Assembly: GCA_947044365.1 (NCBI GenBank)
Contig: OX345636.1
Location: forward strand, 59,523,537 to 59,587,536
Length of the DNA: 64,000 nucleotides
DNA from: Petrosia ficiformis
Taxonomy: Eukaryota > Porifera > Demospongiae > Haplosclerida > Petrosiidae
Reading direction: 5' to 3'
A program made the translations under genes and the position numbers. Under the pieces are notes generated by a model. That model was not told the origin of the DNA. It saw nothing but the letters and a program-made list of their open reading frames with translations, and searched no databases. Positions 1 to 10,305 of the stretch are shown piece after piece. Each line of letters starts with the position of its first letter. The stretch's first letter is position 1.

Positions 1-79
1 GAAAATAGTCGCTAATATAGCAATAGTGATGTTAGTGACTGCTCTTACTATTGTTAGTGACAGTAGTGACTATTGTGAT

Positions 80-1190
80 TATTAATTGACAGAGCTCCCT
101 GTATTTAATAATTTTCTTAACTATAAATGTAAATGTGTAAGTGATACAAGCGTAATTGTGTATAAGGACCATGGAAAGTAGGTGTTCAATGTACGTGTGA
201 GATGAGTTCTCTGACCATAGGAAAGCATGTGGAAATGCTATATGTATGTTCACACATGTATATGTACATACACAAAACCTCTAGTCACTTCATTTTTGGG
301 AATAATTTCCTTTTGGCGTTTGTCACACATAGATTAATTACTGTCTTTTTTCTTTTTTCATCAATATTACTGAAGTGTTACATGTACACTGTACATGTAG
401 ATGTATTTAACGAGTTCAGACTTGTTTTAGCTCTAAAATTTAGTATTTTACACATCAGCTTTTATAAAACCAACATAATGAGCAGGGTTGGGGCTGATTA
501 CACAAGTGTGATTACGATTATGATTATGATGACCCAGAAAAGTTTCTGAATAATTATGATTACGATTACATACCAAAACTTCAGATTATGATTATGATCA
601 TGATTACTGTAGCGTGATTACACTATGATTATACTATACCACTGCATTCATTTTCAGAAGTGAAGTGTGTTTGGTGATTGTCTTATTCAAACCAATAATG
701 TCAATTCTTTTCATAATTGCACCGTATAAACATCAGTTTTTCAAAAAGGGTGGATTAAGTTAAACATTAAGTACAACTACATGTACCTGTGTTTGCATGA
801 TTACATTTTATCGTTGGAATGATTACAGTACTGGTTTAATGGGATTATGATTATGATTATGAATACGCCAATTTCAAGTGATGTGATTATGATTATCATA
901 TAGTAAAAAGTGTAGTCGATTACAATCGATTACGATTATAATCGCAATCGGCCCCAACCCTGAATTAATGACTATTCTCACTTTCATTGAACTTGCACAC
1001 AAGCATAGGGTGTCTTATTATATCGGTCACATTCTCTGGTTATGAATATACATGTGTACATGTAGAATATACACATGTACATGTATGACTTTAGTGGCAT
1101 GTCAAATGTGATGTTGGACAAAAGAAAGTAACATCCTACCACGCCTAAATGTAGTAACCAGTAACCACACACCATTTGGGCAGACCCAAC
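80..1190. repeat. Left arm of a nested inverted repeat
   Basis: Positions about 80-420 and 985-1190 reappear as reverse complement at about 1745-2040 and 1575-1765. Examples are the stretch around GGTTACTGGTTACTGC near 1610 and its partner near 1150, and the CCAGAGAATG motif near 1705 and 1905. The arm is split by the MITE at 483-962. No gene is seen here; the short ORFs are fortuitous. Confidence 0.7.
483..962. mobile_element. GATTA-rich MITE with 12-bp terminal inverted repeats
   Basis: The element starts CAGGGTTGGGGC and ends with its exact reverse complement. The similarity continues imperfectly inward. The interior is full of GATTAY and GATTATGATTA runs. The CAGGG terminus and size suggest a non-autonomous hAT element, but I could not find a clean 8-bp target duplication, so the superfamily is uncertain. 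Confidence 0.65.
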
Positions 1191-1480
1191 CCCCTGATGC
1201 TATTTAATGACAATAGGTATACAGTTTATATTTCATACAATTTTTTACATGATATTCATCAAATATTTCATGGTCATTTATAAAAACAGGTTGAATTGGA
1301 TAATAAAAGGTGTTTAATGACATGTATAGTACATGTACATACAGGAAAGATGTTTATTACAATAGATACAATATAGAAGCTGTACTCACTTTATAATATT
1401 ATATATTATACTAATAAGATTATGATACGTAAGTATATTATACTGTTTATCTAAACCAATAATAGAGTGTAATTATAATG
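1190..1480. repeat. Second inverted-repeat arm (partner at 2340-2900)
   Basis: The stretch containing AATAGAGTGTAATTATAATG near 1460 is found reversed near 2355. The part around ATGATATTCATCA near 1250 is found reversed near 2850. The partner arm was later split by the MITE at 2429-2703. Confidence 0.65.
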
Positions 1481-1574
1481 GTTACGTGTACATGTATGTA
1501 TACTGAATTGTGGTGTTGGACATGTATGTCCTTTCTTTAAGAGTGAATATAATTATAATGATATTCATTGTAAC

Positions 1575-2040
1575 ATCAAGTGTCAGTTGGGTCAGTCCAA
1601 AGGGGTGTGGTTACTGGTTACTGCATTTGGGTGTGGTTTGATGTTACTTTCTTTTATTCATCATCACATTTAACATGCCTCTAAAGTCATAAATGTATAT
1701 TCATAACCAGAGAATGTGACCTATATAGTAAGATAAAATTAATAACACTTCAGTAATTGATGAAAAAGACAGCAATTGATGTACAAGTATGTGTGACAAA
1801 CACAAAAAGGAAATTGTTCCCCACAATAAAGGGACTAGAGTTTTTGTGTATGTACATGTACACATATAGTGTATATAACATTTCCACGTGCTTTTCTATG
1901 ACCAGAGAATCCATCCCACATATGCATTGGACATTTAATTTCCATTGTCCTTATATATAATTACACGTGTATTACATTCATGTATAGTTAAGGAAATTAT
2001 TAAATTCTGGAAGCTCTGTCAATTGATAATCATTAAATAT
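1575..2040. repeat. Reverse-complement arm of 80-1190
   Basis: Inverted partner of the left-edge arm, lacking the 483-962 MITE. The pairing is visible by eye over several hundred bases with scattered mismatches and small indels. Confidence 0.65.
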
Positions 2041-2339
2041 AATAAGTAGGAAATGTTATTATAATTATAATTTCCAACACCACAATATTTATATTATTAC
2101 TGACTCAACCTCCTGATGTCATATACTTATATATGAATAGTAGTATATAGATAATAATGTACATGTATAGTGAGAAGAATTCAATATCTGTGAATATAAA
2201 GACATACATGTACCCACATGTTCAAACCATACTCACATACATGAAACACACTCCATTGGTCTTGTGTTCTATACTCAGACTGTGAATATAATGACCTTTA
2301 ATTTCTTTGTGTATGTAAATATTTACCCAAGTCATTATA

Positions 2340-2900
2340 TACATGTAACCATTATAATTACACTCTATTACTGGTTTATGTAAACTGTATAATATACTTA
2401 TGTATCATAATTTTCTAACTATAATTATTAGGGCGGGGAATTGGCTCAGATTCTGAAATCGATTATCACTAACTTCCAATCGATTCATAATCGATTAAAA
2501 TCAGTTGAAGTAATTAGGCCAATTAAGTCAATTAATACAGGAAATGCCTCCCATTTGATGATCAAAAAGGCTTCCTGTCACTTCCATATTGAACATTATT
2601 TGCCATCACATGCTTGAAAAGTATGTCTTCTGGAATAATTAGCATAATTGATATCACAGACTATCAATATCAATTGATTAATCAATTAATCGTCCCAGCC
2701 CTAATAATTATTATAAAGTGAGTACACAGCTTGTATATTACATGTATGTATATCTATTACAGTAAACCCCTTTTACATGTACATGTACATGTATTTCCTT
2801 AAACAGCTTTTTATTTCAAATTCAACTTGTTTTTATAAATGTGATGATGAATATCATGTAACAAATTGTATAAAATCTAAACTGTATACCTAGTCAATTC
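2340..2900. repeat. Inverted partner arm of 1190-1480
   Basis: Reverse-complement similarity to 1190-1480, interrupted by the 275-bp MITE. The rest of 2040-2340 and 2900-3120 is AT-rich with no recognisable feature. Confidence 0.6.
2429..2703. mobile_element. hAT-type MITE with perfect 8-bp TSD
   Basis: The termini are TAGGGCGGGGA and the inverted TCCCAGCCCTA. Both sides are flanked by ATAATTAT, a perfect 8-bp target-site duplication typical of hAT elements. The interior is rich in ATCGATTA. Sister copies lie at 14597-14875 and 18175-18453. The element is too short to encode a transposase. Confidence 0.85.
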
Positions 2901-3120
2901 TAAATGATATACACAATGTACATATAAATCAGAGATTTCTACGAGCTTTAACATTATCTACCCGACAAGTTTACAATCATTCACATTTCTGCTTTTCTGA
3001 CAGTAATGAAGCTTGATATCAGCTTTTATCTCTTCATTATGATACAGTTGTTGTTAATATATACATTGTACATGTACATGTATATCAGGATGATGTATTA
3101 ATACTCCACTCTCTATACAG

Positions 3121-3225
3121 AATATGAGGATCTTTTGGGCGATTCAGTATGATGATGAGAGGGAGGTGGAATCACTAATTAGTGATTCCAAAACAGATAT
3201 AAACTGGACTAACGAAGCTTTTTCT
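3121..3225 (+). CDS. Ankyrin-repeat exon 1 of the ANK-GTPase gene
   Basis: This 35-codon exon is bounded by a TATACAG acceptor and a GTAAGT donor, with both borders in phase 0. It reads NMRIFWAIQYDDEREVESLI and then ends in DINWTNEAFS. This looks like the first, capping ankyrin repeat: an A-helix (IFWAIQYDD), a second helix (REVESLI) and a D-I-N-W loop. An ATG is the second codon (3124), so this may be the first coding exon after a 5' UTR intron, or an internal exon. The sequence cannot decide. It is the 5'-most exon I can support. The next exon, 7 kb away, joins in frame and starts with the expected W-S-L-L-H repeat opening. Confidence 0.72.
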
Positions 3226-4342
3226 GTAAGTGTCATTCTATACATTAATACCTAAAATGTCATGTTTTTATGATTTTAATTAATAGTTATTATGATTTAA
3301 TAATTATTATTGAATATCCATTCTATTATGATGGTATATACTAGATATTATTATGAAATGTTATTTGTGGTAATTTGATTGTGGATATACTGACAAGGAA
3401 TATTTCATTATTATGAACATTGTCTTCATTATTTATGTAAATGTCTTATGAAGTTCCTTAACAATGTTTAATATTACTATTTTCGTTTCTCCCTCCCTAT
3501 GATTGGTTCCATGATCAATGGTATAGACAGGAAATTATTGTTTGGGGAGGGGGAGAGGGGCTTACAAAAGGAGATAGGCATACATAGTGTACTGTACTGC
3601 AATTTTTAGCTTATTAGTTATTCATGAGGGCATGCTTTTCACTACAAGCTGGTAAATTAATCCATGTACAATAATTATAATCTATTGAATTATGACACAA
3701 ACAAACCAAATCAACATTATAATTGATGTATGTTATTATAAGAATTCAGTGTTTGGCAAAATGTTCATTTTAAATTAATTTATTAACCTCATAGTCTACT
3801 GTTTCAACTACTTGTAATTGTTTAGGTCAAATATATGATATAATCTAGTATTTATTCATACACACATTACCTTTATTGTCTCACTAACATAAACACATAC
3901 ACTCACAGGGGTGGATACAGGATTTATTGTATGGTGGGGTTGATTCATAAAGGGCGTGGTAAATTAATTAACGAAAGAAAAAGGTCCTCTAACATCGATT
4001 TCTGGAAGATGCGCCTCAAATGTTGTTAAATGAAAGCCTTCAAAATGTCTTCTACTGGAATTCTCTCCTGGTAATGCATAGCTATCACAGCCATGTCTGA
4101 AAAGTGTTCTTCTGTGAATGAGGATCGTGTGTAAGTCTTTCAAAGTTCAAATGTTTGGGGGGGTTGCAACCCCACAAACCTCCCCCCCCCCCTAAATCCG
4201 CCCTTGACTCCTACAAACATGTATTTACAAACATACATACTCACAGAAACATAATTCACACAAATATATACATACACATTGTCTATTCCTTTAATGATAT
4301 AAAGGACCAATATACAATGTATCCATAGAGGTGTTAGGATTG
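3226..4342. other. Intron 1, 5' part, with a possible MITE
   Basis: AT-rich intron. At 3906-4206 a segment starts CAGGGGTGGATACAGGATT and ends in the roughly inverted CTAAATCCGCCCTTG. This resembles hAT-type MITE ends, but without a clear target duplication. Near its right end lie runs of G (4156) and C (4184). Confidence 0.45.
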
Positions 4343-5506
4343 GGTTTAACAAAATTTCCTGTACACTGGCTACCTCAATTACATAAAAATCCTTACAGAA
4401 AGAGATTTATTGCTGCTTCACATAAGTGTACCACTAAGGCATTATCTAAACTTCTTACCACATGTCTTACTACTATAACTACTCATTTTAAAGAATATTG
4501 CCATGGCATTTATAATAATACCGGTGTTAACTGTTTTTGGATAATTAATAATTCACAACAGGTCCTTGATAAACTTCACACAATTAATCACTTTTCTAAT
4601 GCAAAAAAATTTGATAGCTTTGATTTTTCTACACTGTATACTAGTATTCCACATATCTCTTTAAAATTGGCACTTACGGCTCTCATACAGGAAGCATATA
4701 GAGTTAGAAATTGCATATACCTAGTTGTAAATACGTTTTGGTAAAGCATATTGGTCAGACATACATGTACCATCTAAATCTAGTTGTAGCAAAAATATTA
4801 AAGAGGATAAACTGATAGAAATGCTGGAATTCCTGATAGATAACATTTACATTAAAGTAGGTAAAGAAATATTTAGGCAGCAAGTAGGAATTCCGATGGG
4901 TACTGATTGTGCTCCTTTTTTAGCTAATTTATTTTTATTCTATTATGAATATAACTATATGAAAGATCTTATCAAAAGTAATATACACTTAGCTAAACAG
5001 TTTCCTTACACTACCAGATATATTGATGATCTTTTAACATTAAATAATAATAGATTTACAAAAGTTATTCCTAACATATATCCTCCTGAGTTAGAACTCA
5101 AAAGAACTACTGAGAGTCCCACTATGCTATCCTATTTAGATATATTAATTACAATAGAAAATGAGAAATATCACACTACCATTTTTGATAAAAGAGACAA
5201 TTTTGGTTTTAATATAGTTAACTTTCCACATTTATGCAGTAATATTCCCACTAAACCTGCTTATGAAGTGTATATTTCACAATTAATTAGAATTGGTAGG
5301 ATATGTGATTCCTTTAAAGATTTTGCACACAGACACTATAAGTTAACTAGTCATTTAATACAACAAGGTTTCTGGTATGCTAAGCTATGCTTTACATTTA
5401 AAAGGTTTACAAAATACATGCACCTATTTTTTCTAAATTTAAATGTAATGTACGCAAGCATATAGAGGAAGGTATTTATCTGCCGGTTAATGTAAGACTG
5501 AACAAC
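4343..5506 (+). pseudogene. Frameshifted reverse transcriptase of a retroelement
   Basis: Two reading frames together cover most of a reverse transcriptase. The first (to about 4735) has W-L-P-Q-L-H-K-N-P, a cysteine-threonine-rich segment and the finger motif FDFSTLYTSIP. After a frameshift near 4735 the second has the IPMGTDCAPFLANL motif and the catalytic YIDDLL box (about 5020-5037). It then has an ELELKRT segment and a conserved tail (DKRDNFGFNIVNFPHL, SQLIRIGRICDSF). A second shift near 5415 restores similarity up to a stop at about 5506. The N-terminal part is missing, as in 5'-truncated copies. No endonuclease domain is visible. It resembles the intron-poor RT elements common in cnidarians and sponges, possibly Penelope-like, but the clade is not resolved. 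It lies in intron 1 in the host gene's orientation and is inactive. Confidence 0.85.
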
Positions 5507-5910
5507 TAGAAATGTGACTATTAGACGTGCTAGACATTGATTAGTACTTATTAGTGCTTTTTCACAATTATAATCAGTACTAATCAGTACTTCTTTTGTG
5601 TGTTGCATGGGTAGACAGTGATGGCCAGCTGCTTTTGTAAGAGCAGGTGCTTAGCTTAGTGTGCCTCACTGATCTCAAACCTTGCATATGTGACCAACTT
5701 GGGTTTGCGGCAGCTCTATGCTTCTCTTCTTGGTTTGTGAGTCGCATTATGTTGTGTACTTGTTATTTAAGTGTACTATTTTTATTCAGTGTTATTATTG
5801 TTATATGGACGCTGGATGAGTGGGGAGAGTTGGCTAGCCATCAGAGATCTTTAACCCACCATTCCCGGTTCTCAAGACTGGGCATTCAGTGTTCAATTTT
5901 ACCATATTTT
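5507..5910. other. Probable 3' untranslated part of the RT element
   Basis: Less AT-rich than its surroundings and directly after the RT stop. It contains an inverted repeat (GATTAGTACTTATTAGTGCT near 5540 against AATCAGTACTAATCAGTACT near 5572). No coding similarity is recognised. Confidence 0.4.
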
Positions 5911-6083
5911 TCTAAGCCATTGTGGCAGTTCCTCTTCTAAGCCATTGTGGCTGCTTATTTTCTAAGCCATTGTGGCTGCTTATTTTCTAAGCCATTGTGG
6001 CAGTTCCTTTTCTAAGCCATTGTGGCTGCTTATTTTCTAAGCCATTGTGGCTGCTTATTTTCTAAGCCATTGTGGCTGATTAT

Positions 6084-6085
<2 letters not shown>
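5911..6085. repeat. 25-bp minisatellite, seven units
   Basis: Starts of TCTAAGCCATTGTGGC occur at 5911, 5936, 5961, 5986, 6011, 6036 and 6061, an exact 25-bp period. Units come in two spacer variants (AGTTCC and TGCTTA), ordered A A B B A B B by spacer type. Two degenerate AAGCCAT units follow the TA run (6120, 6152). It may be the tail of the upstream retroelement. Confidence 0.9.

Positions 6086-6115
<30 letters not shown>
6086..6115. repeat. (TA)n microsatellite
   Basis: Uninterrupted TA run placed between canonical and decayed units of the 25-bp minisatellite. Confidence 0.9.
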
Positions 6116-6118
<3 letters not shown>

Positions 6119-6449
6119 TTAAGCCATAGTAGCTGCTCTAATGTTTAATGAAGCCATTGTGGGTGCTTGTTTGTTTGTTGTGTGTGTGTTTGTTTGCACC
6201 TTTTGCTAGCATGCTAGACACATGAATTTTCATGTAATTAATTAATGACTTACAGGTTAGTTAGAGTCTTAAAGATAAATCACTCACACATGTAGCCCCT
6301 CCCACTATTTAACTACTATACTATACTATTACTATTGTATCACTAACCTGTGTAAAGTAATTAATTATAAAGCATAGTTATGTGTTGTATTTTATAACTA
6401 TTTCTGTTACAATTAGTGATATACTGAATCAGTATTTAATATGTTATGT

Positions 6450-6666
6450 TGTTTGGAAGCATGGGCCAAATTGGCTCAACAATGATTACTATATATGCCA
6501 TTGAGAATACATCTTGAAGCAATTAAGTTAATGCTGTTAGTGACATTATAATAATAATTACACATGTAACTGTGCCATCTGGCCTAAAGAGAGAACTATG
6601 CAGTGCATGCCAAATAAGAAGCTCTTTTGGCCAATGGTGCACCATATAAGCTTATCAAAAACACTG
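6450..6666 (-). mobile_element. About 220-bp MITE, family with CAGTGTTTTTGATAAG end
   Basis: Read on the minus strand this copy starts CAGTGTTTTTGATAAGCTTA and contains the shared core around CATTGGCC and AAGAGCTTCTTAT. Other copies are at 12915, 33040, 35224 and 52273, and an isolated terminus is at 11778. The two ends of the best copies form an imperfect inverted repeat of about 18 bp. Confidence 0.7.
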
Positions 6667-7802
6667 ATATGTTATATTTATAGCATAGATCTCCCTGTGT
6701 TATCATGTTAGAGTACATGTTAGAGTTGTACTTATACTTGTATAGGTACATGTACATGTATAGGTGCCTCGGGTACCATGGTATAGGTAAATATATGTAT
6801 AGGCAAGTAGTATAGGGGCGGATACAGATACTTTACAGACCAAGTTTTGAAACTTTATAGTACTATTTTACTGTTTTAGAAAAAGACTGATACAACAGTC
6901 AGAATCATATATTTTAAGCTATTTCCATCTTTTCTAGTAATTTGTGAGTTTCATTTCAAACAGAAATGGCTATATAGAGCAGTGCTAAAAATTAGTGATG
7001 CACATGAACATAAACTAGAAAAAGCAGTGAACACATACATTGTGTACATACATGTAGGAATAGGTATAGGTATAGGCAGTTTTAGTTGCCTATAATATCT
7101 GTATCTGAATTACAGGCAAAACCTAGTATAGGTACAACACTAGTACATGTATGTACATGTGTATGTATACATGTACATGATTGATCAATGTTCATATCTC
7201 CATATAGCCCCAGGTCATACATGTATAATATCATTAATCATTGAATGTGTATATACATGATAACACATACAGGTCAGTGATTTGTACTGTGGAAGCCATA
7301 TAGAATTATGTGATCACCTTGTGGGATACTATGATATCTAAGATCAACAATTTCTTTGGTGTGTACGTGTATTGCCCAGACTCCCCTAGTAATTGGTACA
7401 TGGTTTGTCTGTTGTGATATTCCAATATACAGATGTATCAATAAAAACTGATATAATAATCTACATTGTAGTTACTTCTCTCAGAGATTGATTATCAGTC
7501 AATCATGATATGACACATGCTGATCATATACATATACACACACTTAGTTCAAGAAGCAAGATTTGAGTGTATTTTGGTTTTAAAAGATGAGAAAGCTGGT
7601 TAGGTACATTGTAGTTGATGATATAATGTGTTGTATATGTGTTTATCATTGTGTTATGAGCTTCAAAACACACAACATAATTACATTGTTGATCATATTG
7701 CAGTATGGATGGGCTTTGATTCAGTGATACTATACCTGTATCAATTGTATTGAAATGATTCAAAAAATCATGGAAATTCCAGTAGCGATATTCAATCCAT
7801 AA
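6667..7802. other. Intron 1, no identified feature
   Basis: AT-rich with scattered TACATGTA words and GTATAGG variants near 6740-6830 and 7060. No coding signal is seen. Confidence 0.5.
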
Positions 7803-8811
7803 CAAGATATATAGAGATAAAAAACATCCCTATGATTGCTTTACAAGTTTAAGTGAAGATAAAAGTATCCTTATGACTGCTTTGTGGTGTCCAGCATTCA
7901 GTAATCATGGCTGACTTCATCAAGCACATGATGGAAGACAACAGCTTATTATAGTTATTATTTTGATTATCTACTCTCCTGACCTTTCTTCTTCAGTCTC
8001 CTCACTGACACGTACATTAGCACGTTGACTCAAGTCAGCAAGACGACTGGTCCTTTCTTCTTCAGTCTCCTCACTGACACGTACATTAGCACGTTGACTC
8101 AAGTCAGCAAGACGACTGGTCCTTTCTTCTTCAGTTTCCTCATTGACACGTACAGTAGCACGTTGTCTTAAATCAGCAAGACGACAGGATCTTTGTTCTT
8201 CAGTCTCTACACTGTTACGTGTAGAAGCTCTTTGTCTCATTCTTTCCAAACGTATTATCTTTTCTTGCGGAGTTTCAGATTGTAGACGTCTACGGTCAAG
8301 TACCCTTTGTTTATTCAATCGGATACTACGCTGCTCATCTGTTTCATTTTGTTTTCTCAGTCTTTCTCTATCTCTCTTCCTCCTTAAGGGTTCTTGGCCT
8401 CCATTGTTGTGGGAGGAGCTACAAGAATTGTCTGGGTTGTGAAGAGGTAGTTGGACAGCTGTACAGGTCTCAGAATTTGTTAGACGAGGTAACTTTGGAC
8501 TACATGAACCACTTGCATGCTGCTGGACCAAACCACTCGTACTTTCCATACTATATAAATTCTCATCACGTACTCGTTTACATGGAGCACGCTTTGCTTT
8601 CCTATTCTCCATACTAACAGTAGACATACTAGTAGTAGTAAGCTACCAGGTGTAAGAACAAAGGTGAACAGCTGGACGCACAAGTTTCCATTGCTACAGG
8701 ATTTCCCAGACGATAGAGAGTTCCCAGCACGCTTCTTTATTGGTTCCGCCCCCGGGAATGACGTAACTTCCTTAACAACGTATACAACGCATACTCGCGT
8801 AAGTGACACAA

Positions 8812-8845
<34 letters not shown>

Positions 8846-8897
8846 ATACATCGAACCCGTGGGAAAGCAATCATAGGGATGGCCCTACGGGCCATAA
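7803..8897. mobile_element. Hairpin-ended DNA transposon, long copy carrying an STPR ORF
   Basis: The left end (AACAAG, then CATCCCTATGATTGCTTT) and the right end (AAAGCAATCATAGGGATG) are inverted copies of each other over about 18 bp. The right end closes with the hairpin ATGGCCCTACGGGCCAT followed by AA. A (TA)n run lies inside. At least six other copies share these ends (17263, 31895, 41067, 44172, 60048, 61796), and 41067 gives a precise empty-site comparison. This copy carries a protein-coding middle (7985-8740) that the 41-kb copy lacks. The subterminal inverted repeats, terminal hairpin, internal microsatellite and A-A insertion site recall Helentron-type rolling-circle elements. That assignment is inference. 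Confidence 0.75.
7971..8627 (-). CDS. STPR-repeat DNA-binding protein fragment of a transposon
   Basis: This 218-codon ORF has a basic N-terminal region (about residues 1-40), a Ser/Pro-rich linker to about 75, then tandem 23-residue units from about residue 103 to the end. Each unit has the pattern R-L-x-x-x-R-Q-R-A-x-x-R followed by E-T-E-E-E-R. The 23-residue period and R/E pattern match the score-and-three-amino-acid peptide repeat (STPR) DNA-binding fold described in FMBP-1. The last two units are nearly identical 69-bp DNA repeats. The ORF ends abruptly (EERSGE) where the sequence joins the left arm shared with the non-coding copy at 41 kb, so the product is probably truncated. Related repeats occur, as I recall, at the start of some Helitron-type transposases. 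It runs antisense to the host gene. Confidence 0.75.
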   Translation of the reverse strand: MSTVSMENRKAKRAPCKRVRDENLYSMESTSGLVQQHASGSCSPKLPRLTNSETCTAVQLPLHNPDNSCSSSHNNGGQEPLRRKRDRERLRKQNETDEQRSIRLNKQRVLDRRRLQSETPQEKIIRLERMRQRASTRNSVETEEQRSCRLADLRQRATVRVNEETEEERTSRLADLSQRANVRVSEETEEERTSRLADLSQRANVRVSEETEEERSGE

Positions 8898-10209
8898 AAA
8901 CTTGTATTGCAACAGGTCTAGTTATCATGTATAATATACACATTATTATTTTAATACACTGTTAAAATGTACTCTCCACTTTTCATTCACTTCCTATCAT
9001 CCTGAATTATAGTTATATTTCATTTACACTTGTATCTACATCAATACATTACCTATACTCTTATACAACTATAACAAGAAGTTGAGTTAACTGATTCTTA
9101 TAGTTACAAACAAGAGAAACTGATGTTGTATAAACAGTCCATAGAATTTGAGCTCAACTACACATTTAATAATCATAAACATTTACCTCACCATACAAAT
9201 ATTTTATTATCATAATGTATTTTGTTAATTATTCTAGCTCCTTTTTGTTTATGCCAAAATTCTACTCAGAATACAGTTAGGATCCATTTCATTATGATTT
9301 CATATTCTGTATTCTGACTTGAGCACTATAAGTAATTGTGTATAGTAATTAAGACTATAATTATCTGTAATTATAATTAGTAATTATAGTAATCATTATG
9401 ATAATATAAAGATTGTATGTAAAATACTTTTATTCATAAATAAATGCATAATCAAAATCATTAATGTCCAGCTTTGCCAACAAAGTGTTATGAATATCAT
9501 TATGTGGTTGATTTGGGAGTCTTTGATGGCAATCCTGGACAGAATTGAGCAAACAGATTATATGTAACTTCTGAACATACTACATAACACGATTTAAAAC
9601 TATATCAATGCATAGAAACCCACAACTACCAATGTAGCAAACTTTGAAAACGTGCATATTTAATAAGTGAACATTGAAATTGTTTGTTTGATACTTAGCA
9701 ACTATTTAACATACACTTGTCCCTAGGGAACGTATTCAACGTAGCAGTCTAGCAGAAGCCAACAACAAAAGAAACATTAACGTTGGGAAAACGTGTGTAG
9801 ATACTGTAAAAAACGAAATTTTAAAATTATACAGTTTGAACAGGGTTTCTATGGCGTTTTATCGTAGTACAGTTTGTACTACGGTCGTAGTACAAAGACG
9901 AAACATGAACTTTTTTTTGTTGTCTACTGTATATTCATTATTATTGATAATATCTAAATGATGAAGTATATGTGTCTATGTGTGTATAAAATACTTGTTT
10001 GTCTAATTGAACCACTCTCCTGATTCATAAATAATGAAGTCAAGTATGGATATGACATGATTTTATTATACACATGTGATAAGTATTTGTATATGTATAG
10101 TATCAATTGATATTATTATGAATAACATTTACCAGTGAAACTATTAATTATTACTAGTTTGTATAGTGTTTATTACATGTACATGTATTGTTGTTATTTC
10201 ATTATACAG
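8898..10209. other. Intron 1, 3' part
   Basis: No gene seen. A short inverted repeat (TTGTACTACG, then CGTAGTACAA) lies at 9879-9903. Confidence 0.5.
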
Positions 10210-10305
10210 AAATGGAGTTTACTGCATCAAGCAGCTTATTGTAATAAAGTCAGTATAGTAGACCTGATTATAAAACATGGATGTGACGTGAACATAAAGG
10301 ATCGT
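10210..10305 (+). CDS. Ankyrin-repeat exon 2
   Basis: A 32-codon phase-0 exon between a TATACAG acceptor and a GTAAGT donor. It encodes one ankyrin repeat: K-W-S-L-L-H-Q-A-A opening, the IVDLIIKHG second helix and the CDVNIKDR loop. These match the T-P-L-H-x-A-A, L-L-x-x-G and D-V-N-x-x-D consensus positions. The exact one-repeat-per-exon phasing with the neighbouring exons supports a spliced gene rather than a chance ORF. Confidence 0.88.

Noticed and set aside
8480..8943. Minus-strand ORFs across the TA run
   Set aside because: They translate the TA microsatellite and transposon end (YIYIYIYI) and have no domain.
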